64,000 bases of DNA from Neoconidiobolus thromboides FSU 785 (Eukaryota; Entomophthoromycota; Entomophthoromycetes; Entomophthorales; Neoconidiobolaceae), in the NCBI GenBank assembly GCA_025603075.1, contig MU626260.1, positions 62,001 through 126,000 on the forward strand. Direction: 5' to 3'. Positions within the stretch are counted from its first letter, which is position 1; every line of letters starts with the position of its first letter. This document shows positions 21,701-33,239 of the stretch, piece by piece. Both the position numbers and the translations under genes were made by a program. The notes under the pieces were generated by a model that saw only the letters and a list, made by a program, of their open reading frames with translations, searched no databases and was not told the origin of the DNA.

Positions 21701-24226
21701 TAATTTTTCAGTTGGACCACTTAAATCTTTATTAAAATGTTCTTCTTCCATAATGATTTCTTTATTTTTAATATCTTCAAAGATATTAATTAAATAACTT
21801 TCTTCCAAATCTTTACCATTATTGATTCCCTTATTATTTCGTATAAACATCATTTGATCCATTCGATTTTTAACTTGTTGACTATGTTGATCGGTATTTA
21901 ACATCATAACAGAAAAGGCTAACACATAAGCTGTATCTGCACTTTCAAATTCTTTTGGATTTGTTTCACAATATCGATCAGCAAATTTTTCTAATATTCG
22001 GTCAATTTGTTGAGTTTCTTTGGGTAATCTAAAAGATTGAACAAAAGCTCTTAAAGCATCCACAAAGGACATTTTAAAAAAATCAAATTGATCAACAAAA
22101 GCATGCATTATTTGAATTGCTTTTTCTTCTGGTCTCCCTAAATAAGTACCAATACTTTGTTTGCTTAATTCATTTGTTTCTAAAAAAAATTTAGCTATAT
22201 CTTTTGGATCTTCTGTAACAAATCCATTCATTTGTAATTCAATTAATCCTTTTTTTGGACTTTGATTAAATGTATTAATTCCATGAACCCATAATTGTTT
22301 TTGACTACTGATTTGTTGGATTTTTAAGGGATCATCATCATCACTATTTCCATTAGATTCTGAATATTTATTACTTTTTGCATTAGATAAATCATAATTA
22401 CCAACATGCTCTAAATGATTTTTATTAACAACAACTGGTAATCCATCTACTTCACTTATTGATTGAATTGGTGTGTTTTCTCTAGAATCGATTGTTTTAT
22501 TATTGTTGTTATTGTTATTACCTTTACTCCATTCTACTAATGAATTTAAAACAGTAACTAAACATCTTAAACCTCGAACTTTTAACCAACGATCTTCTGA
22601 AATATCATTAGTTGAATTACTATCATTAAAGATTCTTCCTTTTTTATTATTTTGATTAGGTATATTTTTAGTTTGTCTACCTTGAGCTACTTTACTTAAC
22701 AAATCCATCATATTTTCAAAAATACTAGATGAGCCAATGTTACAATCGTAATTAACATACATATCTACAATTGCTTGTGGATTTCTACAAATTTTCATTA
22801 AAGCTTGTAATATTAATGATTTTTGATAATAAGTTGAAGATTGCATATTAATTAACCTTAAATAAATTTCTTTAAATAATACTTCGATTTCCGATTTTAG
22901 GGTAGCTCTAAAAGATGAAAATAATACAATAAATATTGATAATGATAACTCGAAGGTAGTGGGATCAGTGGAGATCCCATTTTTGGATAATGATACACAT
23001 AAATTTCTTTTTAATACTTGTGAAAATCTTAAATCTGTTTGAAATAATCTTCCACTATTGTTTAACATTGATAATATTAATTCTAAACTTATCATGCGAC
23101 ATCTAGAATCCGCTAAGATTGCTGATTCTTGATCATTTAATATAGTAGCATCGAATCCTAATGACAAATGACATAATAGATGTAATACTAATATACCATC
23201 TTCTTCTAACATTTCTTTTTCTAGTATTAAATTTTCAATCACAGAATAATTTTTATCTGCTAATTTGGAATTCCTACTTTTAGTATTAATACTTTCATTT
23301 TCCACTGGTATCTCTGGTAAACTGGTATTATTATTTTCATTCGCCTCCTCTTTTTCTTCTTTCTTAATTTCTAACTTTCCATTTTGGTTTTTGATCTTTT
23401 GATTGCATTCTTCCATTCTGGAAACAACTAAATTTACCATCTGTGTTAAGATTGCTTTACTTGTAGTTTGGATCACTGGTTTTGTTGAATAAACAGTCAT
23501 ATTAATTAATGTTTGAACCATTTTAATTAAAGTAACTCCATGAATTTTAATAGCTGAATTAACAAAGATAGTTAACAATGTTTGTGCTACCAATACTTGA
23601 ATAGCTTCTTCTGTTTTAGAACCAATATAACAATGACATATGGTATTGATTAAATCATCAATTAATTTATATTGATATTGTGAATTTATTTTGTTTTTAT
23701 TTTCTTTATTCTCTTTGCTTTCAATTGTCTCATTTGGCCATAGTAATTCAAATGCAGTTAACCCATTCTCTTCTTCACAATGAAATTTACTATCAAATGG
23801 ATTCAATCCATTTTTCAATGCCAATGCTAGATCAATTCTCATTTCTTTACTTCCCTCTTTCTTTGGATACTCCCAATTTTCTTCTCCAGACAATAATCCA
23901 TGTGCTGTTAATTTTTGTATCACTTCTAAACTACTTTGTTGAATTTTAATGGGCATCCAATTTTGACATGCTAATTTATAACATTTGTAATATCGATCAC
24001 CAATATTTTCAATAGACACTATATCTTCTACACGTATACTTTCACTTTCAATAGCATCTTCTCCAACCTCGCTGGGCGGTGGGGGTAACGATACACCTCC
24101 TATACGTCGCTTTTGTACTTGCTCCATGTCCTCGAGTGCCAATTTTGTTAACGAAGCCAGTTTCTTCTCTTTTTTTAAGATAGCTTCATCATGCAGCTTT
24201 TTTATTGTTGGTACGAGGATTTCCAT
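18707..24226 (-). CDS. SEC7: ARF guanine-nucleotide exchange factor Sec7 (BIG type)
   Basis: Activates Arf1 at the trans-Golgi. One 5.5-kb exon, 1839 residues, close to BIG1/BIG2 and shorter than yeast Sec7 (about 2000). Order: N-terminal DCB region; HUS with its box NYDCN near residue 490; Sec7 catalytic domain about 655-845, starting FNQSPKKGLIELQ; then HDS repeats to the end. The glutamate finger is E737 in FRLPKETQQIDR, where the family usually reads LPGEAQ. The second motif is ADTAYVLAFSVMMLNTDQHS. Asn-rich and acidic inserts occur, including a tandem DEIN(N/D)EK repeat near 19530-19600. Absence of introns in so long a gene contrasts with its split neighbours. Confidence 0.95.
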   Translation of the reverse strand: MEILVPTIKKLHDEAILKKEKKLASLTKLALEDMEQVQKRRIGGVSLPPPPSEVGEDAIESESIRVEDIVSIENIGDRYYKCYKLACQNWMPIKIQQSSLEVIQKLTAHGLLSGEENWEYPKKEGSKEMRIDLALALKNGLNPFDSKFHCEEENGLTAFELLWPNETIESKENKENKNKINSQYQYKLIDDLINTICHCYIGSKTEEAIQVLVAQTLLTIFVNSAIKIHGVTLIKMVQTLINMTVYSTKPVIQTTSKAILTQMVNLVVSRMEECNQKIKNQNGKLEIKKEEKEEANENNNTSLPEIPVENESINTKSRNSKLADKNYSVIENLILEKEMLEEDGILVLHLLCHLSLGFDATILNDQESAILADSRCRMISLELILSMLNNSGRLFQTDLRFSQVLKRNLCVSLSKNGISTDPTTFELSLSIFIVLFSSFRATLKSEIEVLFKEIYLRLINMQSSTYYQKSLILQALMKICRNPQAIVDMYVNYDCNIGSSSIFENMMDLLSKVAQGRQTKNIPNQNNKKGRIFNDSNSTNDISEDRWLKVRGLRCLVTVLNSLVEWSKGNNNNNNNKTIDSRENTPIQSISEVDGLPVVVNKNHLEHVGNYDLSNAKSNKYSESNGNSDDDDPLKIQQISSQKQLWVHGINTFNQSPKKGLIELQMNGFVTEDPKDIAKFFLETNELSKQSIGTYLGRPEEKAIQIMHAFVDQFDFFKMSFVDALRAFVQSFRLPKETQQIDRILEKFADRYCETNPKEFESADTAYVLAFSVMMLNTDQHSQQVKNRMDQMMFIRNNKGINNGKDLEESYLINIFEDIKNKEIIMEEEHFNKDLSGPTEKLIRYHQETAFLQKKLVSLFQGQDSSKQSNLFLSATHSDHVKPMFAIAWYPVIAALSRIFEEINDINNDNLSEREINEESIELCLEGFSGAIRISCLYYMEIERNAFISALVKFTSINKIDSMRPKSIQCIKTLTNLAYIYGEYLDESWELILEAISRMEQLHLFGDQSESPSRISSRDKTTSTHTRRSLSIDGKVTTSTRRLTGGPLALSQDLSLIEQLRSQLNFSEKLNELRSQSFLVAIDKIFGNSSNFNGLSIIHFYRAICNVSLQEVDEGYPGRPRTFSLHKIVEITYYNMTRIRLEWTQIWKILRPYFNTVGCHEDHHVAALAIDSLRQLSMKFFERSELSQFHTQHDFLKPFEHISRHNLSPNMQDLILQSLSQMVTAKASNIKSGWKSVFSVLGNLAANNPSLSVLAASFQLVKLVFEQHFSILGIGFVDGVNCLVSFGINKVSKDIALEAIELIQQCVEPFLKVQEENSNSNETNNNNETISQDDLLFLRWFPVLSSLSRIVIDAHFDSLREESLIRLFETLKLSGKLYSPNFWNSILRSVLLPIFDDVKLKVKNKSKESETWVKALTLLISLFEEYYHDLANNMEFLEQMFHLIASTLSFHLDDNLTKHGLAIFKAIVIDNSARFELELWNLITKCLNEFFEITTPHYLFEILPEGFDENTQESMEDKQTDDKNEIINQNHLSNNDIPFENEYEKDEINDEKDEINNEKDEINNEKQAIIQENIKFINGKNKIINHDNNYDKPEIDLQSELLKCRVHLSVLHMIREIAQYSDKEEEIHNNKNKNYSNPMMNMPPTISRQWLKLLKGSAEFAARFNEHKQLRHYLWSNNHVAQLPHLIRQETSALSIYLQIAYSLYTKFGDSYDTLLNESNNTEFKFQVKPMFPELIQESERILMLFIELIKEHSNKQRDIANWSYLVAQIFKDVGNVPWNKKGEKEEVPNDEQVQVEYNLFLPHLKSLYYLAVDVSLTDKMEVRLAVNQFLKKVGNVLF
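19530..19600 (-). repeat. In-frame 21-nt tandem repeat in SEC7
   Basis: Three near-identical 21-nt units encode KDEINNE-type heptads in a charged, presumably disordered loop. Such a tract can vary in copy number without breaking frame. Confidence 0.7.
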
Positions 24227-24692
24227 GTTCTTTTTGTTTTTTGACGTTTTTATTTTTTTTTAAAAGATGAAAGTGTATTATTATTATTATTTTTAGTTCC
24301 AAGTTCTTGTTTCGAAATTATCAATCTTAAAATGAATTCGTCACCATTTGATTGGTTGATATGGAAAATTAGCTAATTTAGAAAAAGTAATGATTAAATT
24401 CAAATTTTATAGATTTTTGAATGACATTAACAGTAATAGGAATAATCGATTGTTTTTAAACTAGATGATAAAATTGATTATATAAATACTCATATATATT
24501 TAAACATTAAAACAAGAAAATATTCATACAAAATATAATCCCACTAAAATACTTTTATTTATTAAATATTGTATTTTGTTGAAATATTTCTTTCCATAAA
24601 TAGATTTCCGTTCTCTTATTTATTCCTAATTAATTAACTTCTGCTTCCCATACTCTACTTTTCCCCAACCCCATTTTCAACTCAATAAAAAA
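24227..24692. other. SEC7 promoter region and HSE1 3' flank
   Basis: About 465 nt of AT-rich spacer; a short ATT trinucleotide run near 24280. No other feature. Confidence 0.4.
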
Positions 24693-26443
24693 CTAAGGAG
24701 GTGATAATCGATCTACTATATGACTATAAGAAGATCTTACTTTACTTAATTTTTCATTTAAGTTCATTAAAATTTCTATTTTAAAAGGTTAACAAAAATA
24801 TTAACGTTGTTAAAACTTTTATGTTGAATTCTACTTACCTATTTGTTTCTGGTGATATTTTATTTTATCTAATATTATTGGTTTACAGGAACTAGCCATA
24901 TCATAACTTACCTATACAATATAATAACATTAATTAAAATATTAATTATTTAACATATTAATTGTTCTATTTACCTTCAATTTATCAAATTCAGATTTTG
25001 ATAGCATTTTATTGTCATTAATAAAAGTATCTAATTCCAAATGAAGTTTATCAATAACTTGTGATTCGTTATTAATATCATTCCCATTAGTTAAAGATAT
25101 GGATGAATTGAATGTTCCTTCTTTAACTTCTTCTTTAATAACATTATAACCATTATATATCATTGGATTTGAATTTCCATTAAGTTCCGCTTTAATTTTA
25201 ATATTATTTCCGTAGTTAATACTTTCACTATTTCTTTCATATTTTATCTAAAAAATTAAAAAAGTATTATTGTAAAATCAATACACAAGTAGAGTATTCC
25301 ATTGTCTTACCACATAATTAGCTGGAATAAACCCATATCTTCCATTGAGTTCGGCTAACCACCAATCATTATATCTTAATTCGATAATATTTAATATCGA
25401 ATCCTTTAAAAATCTCAATTCTCCAAACTCTTGAGGTTCAAAAGAATGCTTCGCTTTCACTTGAAACTGATATTTTAGTTGGGATTTCTAATTAATAGAA
25501 AATATTAATAAATTAAATTTAGTATTACTATTCCATATCTTACCGTTTCCATTAGCTCGATTGGCATGGCCATATCACTATTACTATAAGCAATTAAGCG
25601 ATGTATTAATTCATCAGTTTTTTTATCTGCTTCTGACTTTAATAATAAAATACTACATTAATCACTATTTCATGCTATATATTGCATATAATGTTTATAC
25701 CTTTTTCACTATAAAAAATAAATCGAATTAAAATAGGGATGTAAAATGATAATAAAACTTACTTTGAACACCTTGTAATAAACTCAATGTATTTTTTAAA
25801 GCAATAATTAAATTTTGATCTTTAGCTTCACTAATAAATCCTTGAATCATGTCGATCATTTTAATTTTATATTCAATATCTTTTATCTATAGATAAACAA
25901 AAAGGTTATACAACTATGATAGGATACAATATGGATGATTTACCCTTTTTATGTAAGTATCTAATAAAGTTAATTGGAACTCGTTACTCATTACTTCCGA
26001 TTTCACTTCATTTTCACAGTTATGTAATAAGTACATTATAAGCTAAATATAGAATTAATACTCTTTCTTTTTTAATTTTTTTATGTTTTTTAAATAGGTG
26101 ATAGTAATAAATCAATTTACATTAAATGTATTCTTTGATACTTTCTCTTCTTTATCTTTTAATTTTAATAATATTATTCGCATCACTTCACTACCTCTAT
26201 TTTATATAAAAAATAATAGACACCGATCGTTAGTTTTTTGTGTTTCTTTTAATATAAATGTGATTCTACTTACTTAACTTCATTATCTAATATAGCATCA
26301 ACAATTCTATCCGATGCTTCCCAGCTTTCTTTTGCATTTATATTAGTTGCTTCATCTAGAGTAATATTCGATTTAAATTAAATTTTAATTATAATCTTTA
26401 TTTAACTCCATTTACCTATTACTTTATGAATTTGTAAGCTCAT
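24693..26443 (-). CDS. HSE1: ESCRT-0 subunit Hse1/STAM-like, VHS-SH3 protein
   Basis: With Vps27, Hse1 sorts ubiquitinated cargo on endosomes. Eleven exons give 371 residues: 26416-26443, 26274-26355, 26121-26196, 25944-26042, 25763-25886, 25701-25708, 25544-25636, 25311-25487, 24975-25247, 24839-24911, 24693-24775. A VHS-like helical domain covers residues ~8-135 (IDEATNINAKESWEASDRI). An SH3 domain covers ~182-229 (AKHSFEPQEFGELRFLKD, then DWWLAELNGRYGFIPANYV). A C-terminal helix, LMNLNEKLSKVRSSYSHIV, matches the end of the STAM/Hse1 core. Exon 6 is only 8 nt. I see no clear ubiquitin-interacting motif between VHS and SH3, where Hse1 normally has one. Intron positions were chosen by frame and GT-AG ends. 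Confidence 0.8.
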
Positions 26444-27206
26444 TTTTTTGTTTTGTTATTTATTTTAAAAATAATAGTCGGAACTATATAGTTTTAAAAA
26501 TATAACAATATTTTTGAAGAAATTTAATTGGTTGATAGGTAGATGAGCTTTATCTAATGAAATTAACTAATTTCCAGATTAGTAACTTGCCAAATTTATT
26601 AGGATAAAATTTCAAAACTTTAATTCACACAAATGGCTCTAAGTTAAAAACCAGATTATCAATAATATAAATTTTATAAACACTATATTGGTTATGATAT
26701 TGTGGTTTACTTCCTGGTATTTCATCTGGAAGTATTTAGCTGCTTTATGAAATCTAGATTTTTAACTTGAATAATATAAATATTTAACTTTTAATAAATG
26801 TTGTCTTATTTTCAAATATTAATTTCAAATTACCTTTAATCTTAATATTAAATAAAAAAAAGTATACTTGATAAATATAACTATCAAAAGCTAAAATTAT
26901 TAGTATTATTATTGTTATTACTAAAATAATATAACTTAATAAATTAAAATTTGCATAAATATATATTTTTTATTCTAAAATTCTAAAATATTTATTTTGA
27001 TTACTTTTTTAATTTTCAATTTAATTTAATTATTATTCATTAATTCTTAATTTATACTTTTGTTTTATATTAAATTATATATTATGCAAAATCTAACAAA
27101 TTTTAAAATCCTTATAATACATTACTTTAAACTTTATTTTTCAAATTAAGATATATCACGATTTAAGGTTGACTTATTTAGATGGACTTATAAGAAAGCA
27201 AAATTT
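26444..27206. other. Divergent spacer
   Basis: Promoter regions of HSE1 (minus) and of the small secreted-protein gene (plus). AT-rich, no further feature. Confidence 0.4.
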
Positions 27207-27757
27207 ATGCAAGAGTTTCATCTTTTGAAATTTCTTCTCATGCTACCACTGTATTGTTTAGCTTCAATCGAATTCTATTGGTTAACAAATTTAAATATTA
27301 AAATTGAATTCAATTATCAAAAATACATCTTTTAGTAATAGTTAAGGCTAAATAAAACATATATTACAATTTTTTTTCTAATTTTTGTTGTTTTACTTAT
27401 CACTAGTATGGAAGCAATTTTTATATTGATGAAGAAATAATTATTTACTATAAAAGTGCTCTTAAAAAATCGGATGAATGTATTTATAATGATACAGCAT
27501 TACTTATTGAATCTAACAATATAGACGTTAATAATATATTAATTCTTATTGTAGATGAACGATCATTCGAAGATGATTCTATGAGAATTATTCCAAGCTC
27601 TCCACCTATTAATGAATACGGCGTTTTAAATTTTCGATCCAATATTGAAGATTGTAAACTATTAATAGTAAGTTGTCAAACATATGGTTTGTGTATACAA
27701 GAAACTTTAGAAAGAATAGAAGGAGGTTCTTGTAATCCTTGTTATAATTTTGAATAA
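27207..27757 (+). CDS. Small secreted protein of unknown function
   Basis: Exon 1 starts at the ATG at 27207 and encodes a signal peptide (MQEFHLLKFLLMLPLYCLAS) plus about 20 residues. A second exon, from about 27416 to TAA at 27755-27757, is open for 113 codons and contains six cysteines, the last two in a GGSCNPCYNFE end. I do not recognise a family. The join is uncertain: the donor at 27328 (GTAATA) with an acceptor AG just before 27423 keeps the frame and gives about 150 residues; the more typical acceptor ACTAG at 27413-27414 does not fit this donor. Both exons look coding by composition. Probably an extracellular or effector-like protein. Confidence 0.5.
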
Positions 27758-28251
27758 ATTATAAGAAATGTAAATAATCGATCTTTATGAAAAAATAAAA
27801 ATTAACGTTTCTTTACTTTGAATAATGAACTTTATAATATCAAAATTTTAGGTCTAGTTTTCTTGTCCACGTTATTAAAAGATACTACAATTTGAAGAAG
27901 GAAGGGATTAACTTGTTTTCCTAAAATTAAACTAAATTGAATTAAATTAAATTGAATTAAATAACCAAATTAAGTAGTTAGTAACTTTAACAAATTTATT
28001 TTTAACTCCATAATTTTAATAAAATAGGCACATAATAATTTTTTGATAATGTAATATATCGACTATTAATATCAATTGATTATAAAAGACCAACTTAATA
28101 ACGTACTATTACTTATAAAATCACTAAAATAATATAAATCGACTTGTGAAACCAATAAAAATCTCAAAACATTTCAAAAAGACATTCCAGAAAAACATTC
28201 GTTCATTTACAATTAAAAAAAACTTATTAAATTAAATATCCCTCTCCCTCT
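27758..28251. other. Convergent spacer
   Basis: AT-rich 3' flanks with short TTAAATTGAA-type near-repeats around 27930; nothing else. Confidence 0.4.
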
Positions 28252-31200
28252 TTAGTCTTCAAACAATAATTCTTCAAAATTCAAAAGATCCATTGTAACT
28301 CCACATTGAAATCCCATTGTTTCTACAGCATTTGAATTATATGCAGGCTCAAACAAAGTTGGTCCAAATACAATAGCTAAATTTGATACCGTCATTTTAT
28401 TTTCATTTTCGTATTGAGATACTCTAGAAAAAATTAAATATTAACATCGATTACTATTAACCTAAAAAAACAATATTTCTTAAACTAGATAAAAATAAAA
28501 GCACTTACTTTTTCAAATGCATTACCAATTTCCTCAACAAATTCATATGAGGTACTGGCAAATTGTTAATTGCTTGTAGATAAGCATACACTTTTTCTTC
28601 ATGTGATGAATTTTCTAACTTATAAGCTGTATAAAATTGAGACCAATAATTGGAAGGTACAGTAGCATTAGGTAATTCTCTTAAAAACAATTTTAATGCC
28701 CCAGTAACCGAATCAACATCTTGTGCTATTTCTAAATTTTCTAAATCCACATTTTCAGAATCTAAATTATTATAAATAAACACTTATCTCTTTTTTATAT
28801 AAAATACAATGTTTGACTTACTTAAATTAAATAATTCTTTAAGCCTATTTATTTTAGTTGATGCTCCTGACCGCCTATATATTCCTTCGAATGTTATACC
28901 TAATTATTAAAAATTAAAAAACAATCTTTAAATAGAAACTAACAAATTTACCTTTATCTTCAATGTAACTAATGCATTTTTCTACCATAATAGGTATATC
29001 TAAGTTGTCCCTTTCAGCTAATTTAATTAAATCAACCCCATAAACTACTTTCGGGTTTAAAGCAGATTGAGCTAGTGGAGACTAAAAGGGGAATAACGAT
29101 AGTTAGTAAAAAAACATATAAAGAAAAAATATAATGTTTTCTCAATAACTTTACCATTGAATAATCTAACATTGAAAACGGATCTCTATTTGCCGGTTGA
29201 TTTTTTAAAAATTTAGCAAAATATTCTAAATTATCTTGATGAAAATCAATTTTTTGAATCAATTTATTTAATCCTAAATAAAATATTAAAATAAATCAAT
29301 ATACTATTATATTGCATTAAAGTTAACTTTAAATTTAATTACCTTTCTCTTCATTAGCAATCAGATTATTAACTTCACTATAACCCGCCATAGATCGATT
29401 AGCAAATAAATCAAGGTATACTTTACATGCTTTATCACTTTCTTCAACACAGCTGACCGATTCCTAATATTAATTATTAATATAAATCCCCATTTATCAC
29501 TTAATTTCTAATAACTTAAAATTTCAATTAACTCACCTTAATCAAATCCGGTAATTGTTGATTATAGTATTCATGTTTAATATGATTCAATACATTGACG
29601 TTTTGAGAATACAACCTTTTTGCATTCACTGCTTTGGTTTTGGCTTCTTCTTCTGCTTTTTTGAGCTAAAAAAACCAAGGATTAATAAATGTCTCTTTTT
29701 TTATAATAAATAACTAAGTGTGATAAAACTTACCGAATCTACACTTCTAGGTTGAGTGAATATATTATTAATAGCCTCCATAATAGGATTATGCGGTTTT
29801 GATGGTATTTGGTTTTGTATGGGCTGTTCTAGTTCCATTTGGCTTTGTTCAATTCGAGTTAGAATTGCTTTTTCCCAGGTTTCGGTGGCTTGTAAATAGC
29901 GACCTTTGATCTAATAATTGAATTAGTTAACAAAATTATTTTATGTATTTTTTGTAAAATTGTTTCTTACTTTTTCTAAATTATATTCTCCATCCATTAA
30001 TGTTTTTTTAATTTTTGTTCCTGTTTCTCGTTGCTAAATTATATTGATTATTGATTCTTAATTAAAAGCAAAATATTTGTGTTTATCTTACCATTTTCCT
30101 CAATGTATCTTTTTCCTTGGCCACGTAAGCCAATTCTTCAGCAATAGAATAAGTATGAGAAGCCAGCCTAATTTTAGACTTGGCTATCTCTTCATGTAAC
30201 TTTAATATTTCATTCATACTATCACTGAAAGTTCTAAAATATAAAAGTTAGATATTAAAATCCCATTTGCTATTAAAGTAGAAATATATTTTCTTACCCA
30301 TTTTGACTTTCTTCTTTTTCAATTTCTTTCAATGTTGTGTTCACACATTTCATTAAATTTTTACCATACTCTTCATCTACTGCAGCGCATCTTCTTAAAA
30401 ATCTAGTTACTACCTGTAAAATTTCTTATTAGTCAACTTTCTGATAAAAAATCAATTATTTACCTTTGAAGAATTAACTGATTGTTTGATTCTTTCCCAG
30501 ATAGGTTCCGCTCCAATTTCCAACTTTGAAAAATTGGTTACCAAATCAAAGACTAATTTTTGTTTTTGATCATCTTCTGGGGATAACGCCATTTCTTCTA
30601 ACATTTTAGTTAATTTGGGTGTATTTTCATGTTCTAGAAGAGTGGGTGATAAGGTAGGTGACACTATGTTAAAACTATAATTGCTATTTAAATCTTCTTC
30701 TCTTTTATTAATATTTAAGGTTTCGATTGAGTCTTGATCGTTATTATTGGTTAAAAAACGTGTCCTGGCTGGTAACTTGGGTGGTATTGGACTTCTTTTT
30801 TCTATATTTATTTATTAAATTTTATTATTAATAAATAAATAAGCTTCTCTATTACCTTCCTTCGCACTCATTTCATATTCTATTGTATTATCTTCCTCCT
30901 CATGAGTATTATTTGATTTAACCACGAGATGAGCAAAATCGGTACCCGAAATATAATCTTTTGAATCCTTTGTAACACCTTCATCAAAACTCAGTTTCAG
31001 ATTATTGCTACTAGTAACTGGCGCACTGATACTCTTGTTATATTGAATCTCTTTAAATTCTTCAATTTCAAATTTTTGTTTCTCTAAATCTAAACTATTA
31101 TCCATTGATTTTGGCATCTGATTATATTCGTTTTGACCACTCACACTATTTATTATTAGAGATAATCTCTTTTTACTCCTTGGAGTTACTTTAGTATTTA

Positions 31201-31354
31201 AATCAACACTATTTCGATAACTATGCACAGGTCTACTTCGAGAAATACTTGGACTATTGATTATAAATGGGGAATTTTTAGGCAATAACTCACCTTCTTC
31301 AGACTGTTTTTTAGGTAGTTTTTCCACTTCTTCAATGCTTTCTAATTTATTCAT
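28252..31354 (-). CDS. RGD1: F-BAR domain Rho GTPase-activating protein, Rgd1-like
   Basis: Turns off Rho GTPases at curved plasma membrane during polarised growth. Thirteen exons total 778 residues: 30856-31354, 30464-30801, 30298-30413, 30092-30233, 29971-30033, 29734-29910, 29537-29665, 29343-29463, 29155-29273, 28952-29081, 28822-28899, 28509-28761, 28252-28423. A ~230-residue Ser-rich N-terminus precedes an F-BAR domain (about 245-545; helices such as RFLRRCAAVDEEYGKNLMK and KGRYLQATETWEKAI). The C-terminal RhoGAP domain (about 585-770) has the arginine finger R620 in GIYRRSG, then LKLFLRELPNATVP and NLAIVFGPTLFEP. Domain order and size match yeast Rgd1 (666 residues), with a longer N-terminus here. 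The GTPase target is inferred from the family. Confidence 0.88.
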
Positions 31355-33239
31355 GATTATTATAGTTAAAGTATTAAAATTATTTTTATTAAAAGAAATG
31401 ATTTTAAATGATTAATCTTTCTGTAACTAACGAGTATTTTTTTAGTTTTTTAATGAAATTACCTTATTTGGTAAGTGTTAAGTTTATTTTCCAATCATTT
31501 AGTGACTTAATTATTTTTAGCTACTTGGCTTAAAATTGGCAAAGATTATAGTTTGAAAGTTTATATGGTGGCTTAAAACATGATGGTTATTTTCAAGTTT
31601 AAACGTGGTTATTTTTATGAAAATAAGAGTTTGGACAATATAATATGATGTGGAATTATTTTTAAATTTAATAATAACTATAACAAACAAATAGAAATTA
31701 ATAATTATATTACTGATGAGTTTTCTATAGACCAATTTAAATAAAAGTTATAAAATTTCAATACAAGTGTTCCAATGAAGCTTTATTCCCTTTAAAGACA
31801 CAGATTTATAAACCCATATCTTAGAGAATAATATATGGGCATGTCTTTTGTATTTAAGCATTTTTTTTTAAAAAAGCTCCCTTTAATAGCGCTTAAAAAT
31901 GAACAAAAAAACGAAAACAAAAAGGATATCCCCGTATTTTCCAAAACATGAATTCAGAAAACTCAAATTTAACTTAGTTTTATTATTAACATTTAAAGAT
32001 TAAAACTCAAGCCTTTATCTATATAATTTAATACTTCTATCAATAAAATTGTAAATAATCATTAGTTATAACCAGCATAAGCATATTAAGTAACTACTTA
32101 CATCACTTGTAAAGAATTCACAGAAAGAGCTTCTCCGCTATTCTAACATAATCTAATTCTAATCAGCTGGATAGAATAAGATAATTTTGTAATAAAACTG
32201 ACAATTTATTATTGAATTTTAATACAATGATCACTTAAAGTTGATTATTCTTATTCAATTAATTACTAATTAATTAAGTCAAAACATTTAGAGAATTTAT
32301 ACTCAAGAAAGTTATAGTTTTTGTTTAATACTTGTTGTTTTACGATATTATATTAATATTAGCTAATAGTTATTTTGAATAAAATTGGTATTTTTTAATG
32401 TATATATATATGTATAGTGGCATTGGAGCTCTGTCTTTTTAGATAAAGTAAATTTTATTGATTTCTATTCAATTCAATCTAACAGTTGTAACAATTTCAA
32501 TTTCAAATTTTTACACTAGTTACAGCCTTATTGCGACTTAATTGACTGCACATTTAAGAATAAGATTAAACTAGAATCAGGAAGAAACCTAAAGATTATA
32601 GGAGGTTCAAAAAACAAAAACAAATAACTAACTCTAAAAATTATCACATCTTTGATTGAAATAGAGTTGTAACGACTATAAAAATTGTGTTCAAGCTAGC
32701 TATACTTTATAAAATCACTTATATTTCCCGCTTAAATATTGATAATCATAAAACCACAGAATCAAAAACAATACTAAACCTACTAATCCTTTATAAAATA
32801 TAGTTTTAGTCAACCTTAATTTTATAAAACTATAATTTTATATGAATTTTTGTTTTTCTAGTTAACTAATAGTTTATAGTAATAGCTTAAGCGGTTTAAA
32901 TACTTCAATGCCTTAACTGAATAATAATATCTTTTTTTTTAATTTGGTAATCATACCCGATCTGTCTCCTCACCCAATTCTACCATCGATATACACCAAT
33001 CAATCCTTGTTTTTCATTGAAAAACTGAAACGAACCAATTAAAGCAAAAATTAAAGCACTTCATTCAATTACACAAATTTAAAGAAAATTAAATAAACAG
33101 AACTCCTCAAGTTAACAGCATTATTTGAATTCAAATAAGTTTATCAAAAAAAACTTGATTGCAACTCCATTTTTTTTAACAACTACTAATTTTTAAGCTC
33201 TTTTTTTTAATATCAACTTTTTAGTTTGTTGCATTGATT
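31355..33239. other. Divergent spacer of 1.9 kb
   Basis: Promoters of the RhoGAP (minus) and Zds-like (plus) genes; contains inverted-repeat element copy 3. Otherwise AT-rich filler. Confidence 0.45.
31834..31936 (-). mobile_element. Short inverted-repeat element, copy 3 (diverged)
   Basis: Minus orientation: TATGGGCATGTCTTTTGTAT at one end and ATATCCCCGTA at the other, with TAGCGCTTAAA inside. The middle has drifted, but length and ends fit the family. Confidence 0.55.
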
